A stretch of 61,711 bases of DNA from positions 140,738-202,448 of the forward strand of contig JAFXSG010000004.1 in assembly GCA_017525875.1 (NCBI GenBank), read 5' to 3'. Made by a program: the position numbers and the translations under genes. Every line of letters starts with the position of its first letter. Positions within the stretch are counted from its first letter, which is position 1. Source of the DNA: Clostridia bacterium. Lineage in GTDB: Bacteria; Bacillota; Clostridia; Christensenellales; CAG-138. Under the pieces are notes generated by a model that saw only the letters and a list, made by a program, of their open reading frames with translations, had not been told where the DNA came from and did not search any database. Positions 7,393-15,778 of this stretch are shown in pieces.

Positions 7393-9912
7393 TTACACTT
7401 TCACATCCTGAGTCAGCTTGGTCGCTTCCTTATACTTCTTGAAGAACAGCATATAGACAAGGAGTACGAGCACCGCGAAGGCGGCGACGAGGCTCACCGT
7501 GTTCACAGCCGTTCCGGCTCCGGTCGAGAGCTTGCCGGTGAGGAGGTTGCCGAACTGGTTGATCATGAGGGCGATCGCATACGCGAAGCCGCACTGATAG
7601 CCGACGGCGAACCAGGTCCATTTTGCGCTGTTCATCTCGCGCCTGATTGCGCCGATAGCCGCGAAGCAGGGAGCGCAGAGCAGGTTGAACACGAGGAACG
7701 AGAAGCCCGCGAACTTCGTTGCGAACGCGGAGGCGATGCCTGCCCAATCCCCGTAGAGGATGCCCATCGTGCCGACGATGTTCTCCTTTGCGACAAGGCC
7801 GGTGACGGAAGCCACAGCCGCCTTCCAGTTGCCCCAGCCGAGAGGCGCGAAGAGCCACGCGAAGGCTTTTCCGATGTGCGCAAGGATCGAGAACTCCATC
7901 TCATCCTCAGCCAGCATACGGAAGGCTCCGTCGACCCAGCCGAAGAACGAGGTGAACCAGACAAGGATCGTGGAAAGCAGGATGATGGTGCCGGCTTTCT
8001 TGATGAAGGACCAGCCGCGCTCCCAGGTGGACCTGAGAACGTTGCCGAGCGTCGGAAGATGGTAGGCGGGCAGCTCCATAACAAAAGGAGCGGGATCGCC
8101 CGCGAAGCGCTTGGTCTTCTTCAGGATGATGCCGGAGATGATGATCGCCGCCATGCCGATGAAGTAGGCCGAAACGGAAACGAGGGGCGATTTGTTAAAG
8201 AGTGCGCCGGCGATCATCGCGATGAAGGGGATCTTTGCGCCGCAGGGGATGAAGGTCGTCGTCGTGATCGTCATGCGGCGGTCACGCTCGTTTTCGATCG
8301 TTCGCGAGGCCATGATGCCGGGGATGCCGCAGCCAGTGCCGATGAGCATCGGGATGAACGATTTGCCGGAGAGACCGAAGCGCCTGAAGATACGGTCGAG
8401 CACGAACGCGATACGCGCCATATAGCCGCAGCCCTCGAGCAGCGCGAGCAGGAAGAACAGAACGAGCATCTGGGGAACGAAGCCGAGCACGGAGCCGACG
8501 CCGGCGACGATACCGTTCTGGATAAGGCCGTAAAGCCATTCGGGAACGCGCAGATTGCCCTCGGAGTCGAGCAGGAGCTTGTCGATGAGCGCCGGGATGC
8601 CGGGCACCCAAACGCCGTCTTCCGCGGGATCGGGCTCGTCAAAGCCCTTTTCCTCAAAGTATCGGATCGCTTCCTTGAAGGTCATGCCGTTCGTCGTTTC
8701 CTCGTCCGCGTCCGCTGGGACGGAGTCGAAATAGACGGTTACAGAGGAGACCTCGAGCGTCTCGTCGTCAGTGACCTCGGTCTCGGCGGAGGCCTGATCG
8801 GTCGTGAAGGCTTTCAGCTCCGAGATGAGCGCGGAGCCGTCAAAGCCCTCCTCCGAGGGATCGAATTCAAAGCCGTAAGCGGCAAGCGCGTTCGAAGCCG
8901 CTTCGAAATCGCCGGCTTTTTCCTCATACGCCTTTGAGCCGATGCCGAGCAGGTGATAGCCGTCTCCGAAGAGATTGTCGTTTGCCCAGTCGGTAGCGGA
9001 AGCGCCGACGGTGACCATCGCGATGTAGTAGACGAGGAACATAACGAGCGCGAAGATCGGAAGGCCGAGCCAACGACTCGTGACGACCTTGTCGATCTTG
9101 TCGCTCCTGGTGAGCTTCTGCTCCCTCTTCTTTTTATAGCAGGCCTTGGCGACCTCGGCTATGTAAACGTAGCGTTCGTTGGTGATGATGCTCTCCGCGT
9201 CGTCGTCAAGCTCCTGTTCTGCCGCCTTGATATCCTCCTCGATATGGGCGAGCGTTTTTTCGGGAATATTCAGCTGCTCGAGCACCTTTTCGTCGCGCTC
9301 GAAGATCTTGACCGCGTACCACCTCTGCCTCTCCTCGGGCATGTCGTGGACGACGGCCTCTTCGATATGCGCAAGCGCGTGCTCGACGGGGCCGGAAAAG
9401 CTGTGCTGCGGGATCGTCTTCCCGTTCTTCGCGGCGCTGATCGCGGCCTCCGCCGCCTCCATGACGCCCGTTCCCCTGAGTGCGGAGATCTCGATGACGG
9501 GGCAGCCGATCCGGCGGGAAAGCTCCGCGATGTTGATCTTATCGCCTTCCTTTTTGACGAGGTCGATCATGTTGATCGCGACCACGACCGGGATGCCGAG
9601 CTCCGTCAGCTGCGTGGTGAGGTAGAGGTTCCTCTCGAGGTTCGTGCCGTCCACGATGTTGAGGATCGCGTCCGGCCTTTCGCCGATCAGGTAATTCCTC
9701 GCCACGACCTCTTCGAGGGTGTAGGGGGAGAGGGAGTAGATGCCGGGCAGGTCGGTGACGGTCACGCCGTCATGCTTTTTGAGCTTGCCTTCCTTCTTTT
9801 CAACGGTAACGCCCGGCCAGTTGCCGACGAACTGGTTGGAGCCCGTCAGCGCGTTGAAAAGCGTCGTTTTGCCGCTGTTCGGGTTGCCCGCGAGGGCGAT
9901 TCTGATATCCAT
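7393..9912 (-). CDS. feoB: Ferrous iron transporter FeoB
   Basis: 839 residues. The N-terminal G domain has GNPNSGKTT (G1), DLPGIYSL (G3) and NMID (G4), followed by a helical GDI-like linker. The C-terminal half carries the Gate motifs and a set of transmembrane helices that move Fe(II) across the cytoplasmic membrane. It is longer than typical FeoB (700-770). The extra length is an acidic, soluble insertion of roughly 130-150 residues after the first transmembrane helix (about residues 300-450). AAAGGA precedes the ATG. A DtxR-like box lies in the gap to feoA. Confidence 0.97.
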   Translation of the reverse strand: MDIRIALAGNPNSGKTTLFNALTGSNQFVGNWPGVTVEKKEGKLKKHDGVTVTDLPGIYSLSPYTLEEVVARNYLIGERPDAILNIVDGTNLERNLYLTTQLTELGIPVVVAINMIDLVKKEGDKINIAELSRRIGCPVIEISALRGTGVMEAAEAAISAAKNGKTIPQHSFSGPVEHALAHIEEAVVHDMPEERQRWYAVKIFERDEKVLEQLNIPEKTLAHIEEDIKAAEQELDDDAESIITNERYVYIAEVAKACYKKKREQKLTRSDKIDKVVTSRWLGLPIFALVMFLVYYIAMVTVGASATDWANDNLFGDGYHLLGIGSKAYEEKAGDFEAASNALAAYGFEFDPSEEGFDGSALISELKAFTTDQASAETEVTDDETLEVSSVTVYFDSVPADADEETTNGMTFKEAIRYFEEKGFDEPDPAEDGVWVPGIPALIDKLLLDSEGNLRVPEWLYGLIQNGIVAGVGSVLGFVPQMLVLFFLLALLEGCGYMARIAFVLDRIFRRFGLSGKSFIPMLIGTGCGIPGIMASRTIENERDRRMTITTTTFIPCGAKIPFIAMIAGALFNKSPLVSVSAYFIGMAAIIISGIILKKTKRFAGDPAPFVMELPAYHLPTLGNVLRSTWERGWSFIKKAGTIILLSTILVWFTSFFGWVDGAFRMLAEDEMEFSILAHIGKAFAWLFAPLGWGNWKAAVASVTGLVAKENIVGTMGILYGDWAGIASAFATKFAGFSFLVFNLLCAPCFAAIGAIRREMNSAKWTWFAVGYQCGFAYAIALMINQFGNLLTGKLSTGAGTAVNTVSLVAAFAVLVLLVYMLFFKKYKEATKLTQDVKV

Positions 9913-9948
9913 TGAGTGTTTCCTTTCTGCTCTTTGAAGCTTTGAACG

Positions 9949-9964
9949 ATTAGCTCATGCTAAC
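9949..9964. promoter_or_regulatory. DtxR-family operator-like box between feoB and feoA
   Basis: ATTAG-N6-CTAAC matches 9 of 10 arm positions of the three boxes upstream of the operon. Its position, inside the operon and 37 bp before the feoB start, suggests a secondary site affecting feoB alone, or a relic. Confidence 0.55.
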
Positions 9965-9990
9965 CGCAGCTGAAAAATTTTTTGCTTCCG

Positions 9991-10212
9991 TTACTCTACT
10001 TCGATCATCTCCGCGTCCGCCTTGCGGATGGAGAGCTCGTAACCCCTCACGGTGACTTCGATGGGATCGCCGAGCGGCGCGACCTTCCGCACGAAGACGG
10101 GGGTCCGCTTCGTGATACCCATGTCCATGATGCGCCTCTTGACCGCGCCTTCGCCGTGGAGCTTCACGACCGTCGCGGTCTCTCCGATCTTAACGTCTCT
10201 GAGTGTTTTCAC
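9991..10212 (-). CDS. feoA: FeoA family protein (second copy, adjacent to feoB)
   Basis: 73 residues with a single FeoA SH3-like domain: TATVVKLHGEGAVKRRIMDMGIT, then VRKVAPLGDPIEVTVRGYELSIRKADAEMIEV. The R-R-x-x-D-M-G-I and L-G-D-P-I motifs are diagnostic. FeoA is a cytoplasmic partner that supports FeoB. The start is GTG at 10212, preceded by AAAGGAGG. It follows the first FeoA-like gene by 15 bp. Confidence 0.93.
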   Translation of the reverse strand: MKTLRDVKIGETATVVKLHGEGAVKRRIMDMGITKRTPVFVRKVAPLGDPIEVTVRGYELSIRKADAEMIEVE

Positions 10213-10227
10213 TGTTCTTCCTCCTTT

Positions 10228-10440
10228 TCAGACCATTATCTTCCTTGCAAGCTCGTCGCTTAAAGCAACGCGCGCTTCCTTGACCTTGACGATGATGTTT
10301 TCGCCAAGGGTATTCACGATAAGCACCTCTCCGCCGATATTGAAGCCGAGGTTTTCAAGGTGCTGCCTGACCTCCGGGCTGCCGCCGATCCTCTTGATGA
10401 TCTGAGGCTCGCCCCTGTCTGCCAAACAAAGCGGAATCAT
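10228..10440 (-). CDS. feoA: FeoA domain protein (first copy)
   Basis: 70 residues starting MIPLCLADRGEPQIIKRIGG. An SH3-like FeoA core follows (VRQHLENLGFNIGGEVLIVN, then IIVKVKEARVALSDELARKIMV). It is the first gene of the feo operon, with AAGGAGG seven bases before the ATG at 10440. Two consecutive feoA genes before feoB are common in Clostridia, and the pair may replace a single tandem-domain protein. The longer frame back to 10473 would run through an operator box and has no ribosome site. Confidence 0.92.
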   Translation of the reverse strand: MIPLCLADRGEPQIIKRIGGSPEVRQHLENLGFNIGGEVLIVNTLGENIIVKVKEARVALSDELARKIMV

Positions 10441-10461
10441 ACCGATCCTCCTTACAATTCG

Positions 10462-10477
10462 GTTAGCATACACTAAC
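10462..10477. promoter_or_regulatory. DtxR-family operator box 1 (leader, near feoA start)
   Basis: GTTAGCATACACTAAC, a 5-bp inverted repeat with N6 spacing, in the leader about 22 bp before the first feoA start. It has the same arms as boxes 2 and 3. Confidence 0.75.
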
Positions 10478-10525
10478 CTAACGCCTTAAAATATGGTCAG
10501 AGATGCCAACGGGTATAAGAAATGA

Positions 10526-10541
10526 GTTAGCGGCCTCTAAC
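10526..10541. promoter_or_regulatory. DtxR-family operator box 2 (start-site region)
   Basis: GTTAGCGGCCTCTAAC. It lies directly downstream of the -10 element, covering the expected feo transcription start, and is centred 30 bp (about three helical turns) from box 3. Confidence 0.8.
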
Positions 10542-10549
10542 CGTCTGCT

Positions 10550-10578
10550 ATTATAGTTAGCAAACACTAACTTGTCAA
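10550..10578 (-). promoter_or_regulatory. feo operon promoter with operator box 3 filling the spacer
   Basis: On the minus strand TTGACA (10578-10573), exactly 17 bp, then TATAAT (10555-10550). Operator box 3, GTTAGCAAACACTAAC (10556-10571), occupies nearly the whole spacer. Repressor and RNA polymerase must therefore compete for the same DNA. This is the layout expected for iron-loaded DtxR/MntR-type repression. Confidence 0.88.
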
Positions 10579-10638
10579 GAGGTTTTTTGAATTTTTTAAT
10601 GCGATTTACGCTGTTTCGGCCGATTTGACGGCGAAATA

Positions 10639-10667
10639 TTGAAAGGTCTCCGTTTTTGCGCTATAAT
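10639..10667 (+). promoter_or_regulatory. Promoter of the DtxR-family gene
   Basis: TTGAAA (10639-10644), 17 bp, TATAAT (10662-10667). No GTTAG box overlaps it; the nearest lies about 70 bp away. Autoregulation is not obvious. Confidence 0.75.
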
Positions 10668-10700
10668 CAGCATGGAAAGGCCGAATAAAGGAGAACGGAT

Positions 10701-11078
10701 ATGAACGTTTATGAATCCCGGGAAATGTATCTTGAAACGATACTCGTGCTGAGCAGGAGCTCTCCCTCCGTCCGCAGCGTCGACGTTGCGGCGTACATGG
10801 GCTATTCAAAGCCGTCCGTCAGCAGGGCGATCGGCCTTCTTAAAAAGGAAGGATCGATCTCCGTGGATACGAACGGCTATATCACGCTGACCCCCGAGGG
10901 CGAAGCGAAGGCAAAAACGATCTACGAGCGGCATACGCTCCTCAGCAAGCTGCTGATGAATCTGGGCGTCAGCGAGGAGACCGCGGCGGAGGACGCCTGC
11001 CGCATCGAGCACTATATCAGCGAGGAGACCTTCGACGCGATCAAGAGGCACGTGAAGAAATACGGCTCGAAAGAATAA
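10701..11078 (+). CDS. DtxR/MntR-family metal-dependent transcriptional repressor (short form)
   Basis: 125 residues. An N-terminal winged helix (YLETILVL, then VRSVDVAAYMGYSKPSVSRAIGLLKKEG) is followed by part of the metal-binding dimerisation domain (the E-x-H segment near RIEHYISEETFDAIKRH). The C-terminal SH3-like domain of DtxR/IdeR is absent, as in MntR and many clostridial FeoR-like repressors. It is divergent from feoA-feoA-feoB, and the intergenic region holds three GTTAG-N6-CTAAC operators. Regulation of iron uptake is therefore the natural inference. AAGGAG precedes the ATG. Confidence 0.92.
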   Translation: MNVYESREMYLETILVLSRSSPSVRSVDVAAYMGYSKPSVSRAIGLLKKEGSISVDTNGYITLTPEGEAKAKTIYERHTLLSKLLMNLGVSEETAAEDACRIEHYISEETFDAIKRHVKKYGSKE

Positions 11079-11130
11079 CCGTGCAGCGCTGCGCGTTCAT
11101 TCGTGTTGCGCACAAACCGAATAAACACAA

Positions 11131-11163
11131 ACGGGCAGCCCATCAGGGCTGCCTGTCTTTTTG
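11131..11163 (+). terminator. Terminator of the DtxR-family gene
   Basis: GGCAGCC and GGCTGCC arms around a short loop, followed by TGTCTTTTT. It lies 52 bp after the stop codon. Confidence 0.85.
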
Positions 11164-11182
11164 AAATTTTTCGAAATACAGC

Positions 11183-11238
11183 TTGACAAGTTCACTCTAT
11201 TGTGTTAGAGTGAACTTGCGCTCTAATGCATTAGAGCG
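11183..11238 (+). promoter_or_regulatory. blaI-like promoter with two palindromic operators
   Basis: TTGACA (11183-11188), a 17-bp spacer, then TAGAGT (11206-11211). The first operator (11187-11218) is an inverted repeat with two perfect 12-bp arms (CAAGTTCACTCT and complement) separated by 8 bp, covering the -35 edge, spacer and -10. The second (11219-11238) is a perfect 20-bp palindrome, CGCTCTAATGCATTAGAGCG, at the likely start site. Centres are 26 bp apart. Paired dyads over the promoter are typical of BlaI/MecI autoregulation. Confidence 0.85.
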
Positions 11239-11261
11239 TCAAACCGATTGGAGGTATGTTT

Positions 11262-11621
11262 ATGAGCTCTCCGAAGATTTTTGAAAGTGAATATCGTTTC
11301 TGTACGATACTTTGGGAAAATGAGCCGATCAGATCCGGCGAGCTCGTTTCGCTCTGCGGCGAAAAGCTCGGCTGGAAGCCGACGACCGTCTATACCGTGA
11401 TGAAGCGCCTTGCGGAGCGCGGAGTTATCGAGAACCGCGATACGGTCGTCCGTTCTCTCGTAAAGCGTGAAGAGGCGGAGCAGGCGGAGATCGACGAGCT
11501 GGTCGAAAAGAAGTTCGGCGGCTCCATCCCCGCGTTCGTTGCGGCGTTCGCCAAAAACCGCCGCCTGAGCGACGAGGAAGCCGCGGAGCTGCAGAAGCTG
11601 ATCGACGGCAAGAGGGGGTGA
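11262..11621 (+). CDS. BlaI/MecI family transcriptional repressor
   Basis: 119 residues. It has a winged helix of the BlaI type (F-R-x-x-x-I-L-W-E-N-E-P-I-R-S-G-E-L, K-P-T-T-V-Y-T-V-M-K-R-L-A-E-R-G-V-I) and a helical C-terminal dimerisation region. The second ATG, at 11262, is preferred because GGAGG is 7 bp upstream; the ATG at 11256 leaves only one base. BlaI proteins are normally cleaved or released when the partner M56 sensor is activated. The next gene, 4 bp downstream, is such a sensor. No beta-lactamase gene is nearby. Confidence 0.93.
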   Translation: MSSPKIFESEYRFCTILWENEPIRSGELVSLCGEKLGWKPTTVYTVMKRLAERGVIENRDTVVRSLVKREEAEQAEIDELVEKKFGGSIPAFVAAFAKNRRLSDEEAAELQKLIDGKRG

Positions 11622-11625
11622 ACCG

Positions 11626-14259
11626 ATGGGACACGCATTTTTAACTCTTGTGAATATGTCTGTTGCGGGGGCGTTCGCGATCCCGCTTGCCATCGTGCTG
11701 CGGTCCGTCATCCTGCGCGGGGCAAAATGGCCCTTACTGCTCGTCTGGGGCGTCATCGCACTGCGGCTGTCGATACCGGTCTTCTTCGAAAGCCGGCTCG
11801 CACTGATTCCGGCTGTTTCACCCGCCGTGGGCAGTAACGCCGAAGCGAGGCAGGCCGAAACCGCTCCGCAGAATGCCGGAACAGGGAAAACGTTCATTCC
11901 CATCGGGACCTCGGAGGCCGTTCAGACCACCCACGATCCGATTCAAACCGTTCTGCCGCGTGGGTCCGCTGCCCCGACTGCAGCGCAGGAAGCGCCGTAT
12001 ATGACCGCTGCGCCGATCCCCGCCGCGGCAACCACCGATGAAGACGAAGGTTCCGACGGAGCGGGCTCCGGTTTGGTCCAAATCCTATTTTGGGTGTGGC
12101 TGTCGGGGTGCGCCGGGATGCTTTTGTATTCACTGATCAGCTATTCAATGCTTAAAAGAAAGCTTGTCGCTGCAGTGAAGCTGCGCGAAGGCGTTTACGA
12201 AAGTGAATACGTCTCCTCGCCCTTCACGATCGGCATTCTGCACCCCTGTATTTACGTCCCGTTCGGGTTGGATGACAAGCGGCTTCAATACGTCCTCGGG
12301 CACGAAAAAGCACATCTGCGCTTTGCCGACCATGTTTGGAAGGCGTTCGGCTTCGCGGTGCTGAGCCTGCACTGGTTCAATCCGCTCGTCTGGCTCGCCT
12401 ATGCGCTTTTTTGCCGCGATCTGGAGCTTGCCTGCGATGAGCGCGTTATCAAAGCGCTTTCCGAGGCGGAACGCATCGAGTATTCTCAGACTCTTCTCGA
12501 TCTTACCGCGAAAAGGCACGGCATCGGCGCTTCTCCTCTCGCGTTCGGTGAAGGAGACGCCAAGGCACGGATAAAGTCCGTTCTTACTTATAAAAAACCG
12601 AAGGCCGCGCTGATAGTAATCGCGGTGCTGCTGACACTGCTGCTCACTGCCTGCTCCTTCACCGCGAACAGGCCGAAGGATGCCGAAAACGTCGATGGGA
12701 ATAAAACCGAGGATGCCTCTTCAGCGCCTTCTTCGTCGCCCGAGCCCACAGCACCGTCAAGACAGACGCCCGCGCCGACAGGGACGCCGGACCCCGACGC
12801 GGATGCGGAGTTTTCCGATCCGGCTTTTGAAAAAAGGATGCGCTGGGTCCTCGGGCTGGAAGACGGCGAGCGGCTCACGAACGCCGACCTTTCAGACATC
12901 ACTCAGGTCGTGATAGCAGGAGAGGATATACGCAGCATCGAGGACGCGCACAAGCTGTCGAACCTTAATAAACTGATACTGAACGGCACTCCGAATATAA
13001 ATTTTTCCGAGCTTTCCGAGTTCGGTGAACTGGAAGGCCTGGTCGTCATCAATTGCGGCATAAAGGATATTTCCTTTGTCGGGCCGCTGACGAAGCTTAA
13101 TGAATTCCAATTCGACGGCGCGGAGGTGACGGACCTTTCGCCGCTTGAGGGGCACGGAGCGCTGCATACACTGTATTTCGGCTCGACCGGCGTAACCGAT
13201 CTTTCCCCGATCGCGGGCCTGGATCTTTCCCGGCTCAGCATTTCCGATCAGCCCGGAACGGATTTTTCGCCTGTCAGCGGGATGACTTCGCTGAAGGAGC
13301 TGAGCCTTATAAACTGCGGCCTCACGGACTGCGGCTTCATTTCAAAGCTGACAAGCCTCACTTTTCTGAATCTCTATGGGAATTACATTGCCGACCTTGC
13401 TCCGCTCTCGGCGTTTTCCCGGCTCCGTCAGGTCGATCTTACAAACAACCGCATTGAAAATATCGACGTGCTGTTCGGGCTCGGCGAACTCAGTATGGCA
13501 AGCCTCAGCTTCAACCCGATACCGCTTGAACGGGTCGACGCTCTGAACGCCGCACTCAGCTCCGCAGAAGATGACAGCCCAGTGGAATTCTACCCGCGCG
13601 ACAGGGGGCGTCTCGCCTGCTGGCCCGTCGATCTGGACGACGACGGCACGGATGAATACTTCTGCCTCGATCTCGATTGGCTGATCGATGATTTCGTCTC
13701 TGTTGTATGGATCGAAAACGCCGATCATCGTCTGCTCGGTTCGAGAATGTATTGCGGCACAGGGCACGTTGCCTACAATACCTTCGCCGTTGTCGAGAGC
13801 CCGGTCTTCGGCACCTGTCTGATGCAGATCTATCCGGAATGGGGAGGAACGGTATATGGCTACGAGCTTTACGATATCGAAAACGCGGATCTGCGTTCCG
13901 TCCGGAACGTAAGCTTTTACAGCTGCGATCCCGAACAGGGGAACCTTATGGACAAAGGCGAGGCCGCCGCCTACGAAGCGGAGGTCAACGCGCTGCTCGG
14001 TACCGGCTGCCTGCTCGTCAGCACGGACAGCTACGGCGTGCTGACCGGGACTTTCGTTGACCCGCGCACGGGCGAGGAATTCTCCATCACGCACGGAGAA
14101 GGCGGCAGCTCCGCAATAGGGCTCATCCGCGGCTTCGGCAGTGTTGGAGGCGCGATCTCATCCCGCAGGGAAGAGATGGAGGAACGGGGCTTCGTATTCT
14201 TCGATGATCCCGTGACCTATCGCTTCCGCATTGATCCCGATCACGTTGCGGGAGACTGA
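11626..14259 (+). CDS. BlaR1-like M56 metallopeptidase fused to a leucine-rich-repeat region
   Basis: 877 residues. The N-terminal third is an M56 membrane protease: transmembrane helices at about 10-28 and 35-52, a low-complexity Pro/Ala/Thr linker, another helix near 150-170, then the zinc motif HEKAH (in LGHEKAHLRFADHVWK) and the E-x-x-C-D-E-x-V segment. A hydrophobic helix at about 325-340 leads out of the membrane. About five to seven LRR-like repeats follow (for example SSLxxL-type VTDLSPLEG, VTDLSPIAG, IADLAPLSA), then a C-terminal domain of about 230 residues that I do not recognise. BlaR1 normally ends in a penicillin-binding sensor. No S-x-x-K module is evident here, so the ligand is probably not a beta-lactam. 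Confidence 0.88.
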   Translation: MGHAFLTLVNMSVAGAFAIPLAIVLRSVILRGAKWPLLLVWGVIALRLSIPVFFESRLALIPAVSPAVGSNAEARQAETAPQNAGTGKTFIPIGTSEAVQTTHDPIQTVLPRGSAAPTAAQEAPYMTAAPIPAAATTDEDEGSDGAGSGLVQILFWVWLSGCAGMLLYSLISYSMLKRKLVAAVKLREGVYESEYVSSPFTIGILHPCIYVPFGLDDKRLQYVLGHEKAHLRFADHVWKAFGFAVLSLHWFNPLVWLAYALFCRDLELACDERVIKALSEAERIEYSQTLLDLTAKRHGIGASPLAFGEGDAKARIKSVLTYKKPKAALIVIAVLLTLLLTACSFTANRPKDAENVDGNKTEDASSAPSSSPEPTAPSRQTPAPTGTPDPDADAEFSDPAFEKRMRWVLGLEDGERLTNADLSDITQVVIAGEDIRSIEDAHKLSNLNKLILNGTPNINFSELSEFGELEGLVVINCGIKDISFVGPLTKLNEFQFDGAEVTDLSPLEGHGALHTLYFGSTGVTDLSPIAGLDLSRLSISDQPGTDFSPVSGMTSLKELSLINCGLTDCGFISKLTSLTFLNLYGNYIADLAPLSAFSRLRQVDLTNNRIENIDVLFGLGELSMASLSFNPIPLERVDALNAALSSAEDDSPVEFYPRDRGRLACWPVDLDDDGTDEYFCLDLDWLIDDFVSVVWIENADHRLLGSRMYCGTGHVAYNTFAVVESPVFGTCLMQIYPEWGGTVYGYELYDIENADLRSVRNVSFYSCDPEQGNLMDKGEAAAYEAEVNALLGTGCLLVSTDSYGVLTGTFVDPRTGEEFSITHGEGGSSAIGLIRGFGSVGGAISSRREEMEERGFVFFDDPVTYRFRIDPDHVAGD

Positions 14260-14281
14260 TCCCGAAACCAAAAGAAAAAAA

Positions 14282-14311
14282 CACCGCCCACACCATATCG
14301 GTCGGGCGGTG
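14282..14311. terminator. Bidirectional terminator between the M56-LRR gene and gcvPB
   Basis: CACCGCCC/GGGCGGTG arms with a 14-nt loop. T-rich sequence on the minus-strand side (TTTTTTTC) gives gcvPB a strong stop, and TTTGCTGTTT follows on the plus strand. Confidence 0.88.
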
Positions 14312-14332
14312 CTTTGCTGTTTAATTAACCGA

Positions 14333-15778
14333 TCACTGCTTCACGAACCTGACGACGGGCTTCCTTGCCGCGCCGACCTCGTCGGGACGGCCGATCGGGG
14401 TGGTCTTCGGGCAGGCGTGGACGGATTCGGGATCCTCAAGCGCTTCCTTGGCGATCGCCTTCATAGCGTCGATGAACTCGTCCAGCGTCTCGCGGCTCTC
14501 GCTCTCGGTGGGCTCGATCATCATCGCTTCGTGGACGATCAGCGGGAAGTAGATCGTCGGGGGATGATAGCCGCGGTCGATGAGGGCCTTCGCAACGTCC
14601 GTGGTGTGGACGCCCTTTTCCATCATTTCATCCGTGGGGGTGACGACGCACTCGTGCATGCAGATACGGTCGTGCGCGATGGTGTAAACGCCGCGCAGCG
14701 CGTTCATGATATAGTTCGCGTTCAGCACCGCGTTCTCGCTGGCTTCCTTGAGGCCTGCGCCGCCGAGGGAGCGGATGTAGGCGAACGCGCGGACGATAAC
14801 GCCGAAGTTGCCGTAGAAATTCTTGACCTTGCCGAGGGTGTTCGGGCGATCGTAGTCAAGCTCGATCATGCCGTCGCGCTCGGTGAGGACCGGAACGGGC
14901 AGGAAGGGCATCAGGTGCTTCTTCACGCCGACCGGGCCGCTGCCGGGGCCGCCGCCGCCATGCGGGGTGGAGAAGGTCTTATGCAGGTTGATGTGCATAA
15001 CGTCGAAGCCCATGTCGCCGGGGCGGACGATGCCCATGATCGCGTTGAGGTTCGCGCCGTCGTAATAGAGCAGGCCGCCGGCCTCGTGGACGATCTCGGC
15101 GATCTCCTTGATATTGCGCTCGAAAAGGCCGAGCGTGGAGGGATTGGTGAGCATCAGGCCCGCAGTGTCGGGACCGACCGCCTCGCGCAGCGCGTCGAGA
15201 TCGACGCCGCCGTCGGGCGCGGACTTGATCTCCTTCACCTTGAAGCCGGCCATGACTGCGCTCGCGGGGTTGGTGCCGTGCGCCGCGTCGGGAACGATGA
15301 TGGTCGTCCTCTCGGTGTCGCCGCGGTACTCATGGTAGGCGCGGATGTGCATAAGGCCGGTCAGCTCGCCGTGCGCGCCGGCTGCGGGCTGGAGGGTGAA
15401 CGCATCCATGCCGCAGATCTCGCAGAGATAACCCTCGAGGTCATACATAAGGCGGAGCGCGCCCTGGCTCATATCCTCATCGAGGAGGGGGTGCATGTCC
15501 TCAAAGAGGGTGCAGACTTCCTCGTTGATCTTCGGATTGTACTTCATCGTGCAGGAGCCGAGGGGATAGAAGCCGTTGTCAACGCCGAAATTGCGGCGGG
15601 AAAGGTTGGTATAGTGGCGAACGAGATCCACTTCGCCGAGCTCGGGAAGGTCGAGCTTCTGTTCGTTCTTCATGTTCGCGGGGATCGCGTCCACGGCGGG
15701 AACGTCAAGCTCGGGAAGGTCGTATGCCCTGCGTCCCTCGTGGGAACGCTCAAAGATCAGCTTATAGGACTGCCTCAT
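14333..15778 (-). CDS. gcvPB: Glycine dehydrogenase (decarboxylating) subunit 2, P-protein beta
   Basis: 481 residues. It is the PLP-carrying half of the split P-protein, which decarboxylates glycine and passes aminomethyl to lipoyl-GcvH. Recognisable: [36 protein letters not shown], and the PLP lysine in [16 protein letters not shown]. The ATG at 15778 overlaps the gcvPA stop by 4 bp (ATGA), so translation is coupled. The longer upstream frame is a basic, spurious extension. Confidence 0.97.
   Translation of the reverse strand: MRQSYKLIFERSHEGRRAYDLPELDVPAVDAIPANMKNEQKLDLPELGEVDLVRHYTNLSRRNFGVDNGFYPLGSCTMKYNPKINEEVCTLFEDMHPLLDEDMSQGALRLMYDLEGYLCEICGMDAFTLQPAAGAHGELTGLMHIRAYHEYRGDTERTTIIVPDAAHGTNPASAVMAGFKVKEIKSAPDGGVDLDALREAVGPDTAGLMLTNPSTLGLFERNIKEIAEIVHEAGGLLYYDGANLNAIMGIVRPGDMGFDVMHINLHKTFSTPHGGGGPGSGPVGVKKHLMPFLPVPVLTERDGMIELDYDRPNTLGKVKNFYGNFGVIVRAFAYIRSLGGAGLKEASENAVLNANYIMNALRGVYTIAHDRICMHECVVTPTDEMMEKGVHTTDVAKALIDRGYHPPTIYFPLIVHEAMMIEPTESESRETLDEFIDAMKAIAKEALEDPESVHACPKTTPIGRPDEVGAARKPVVRFVKQ

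Noticed and set aside
11626-14259. Lipoprotein reading of LLLTACSF inside the M56-LRR protein
   Set aside because: The Cys is deep in the chain, after an M56 catalytic domain, and not near an N-terminal signal peptide; it is treated as part of a transmembrane helix.
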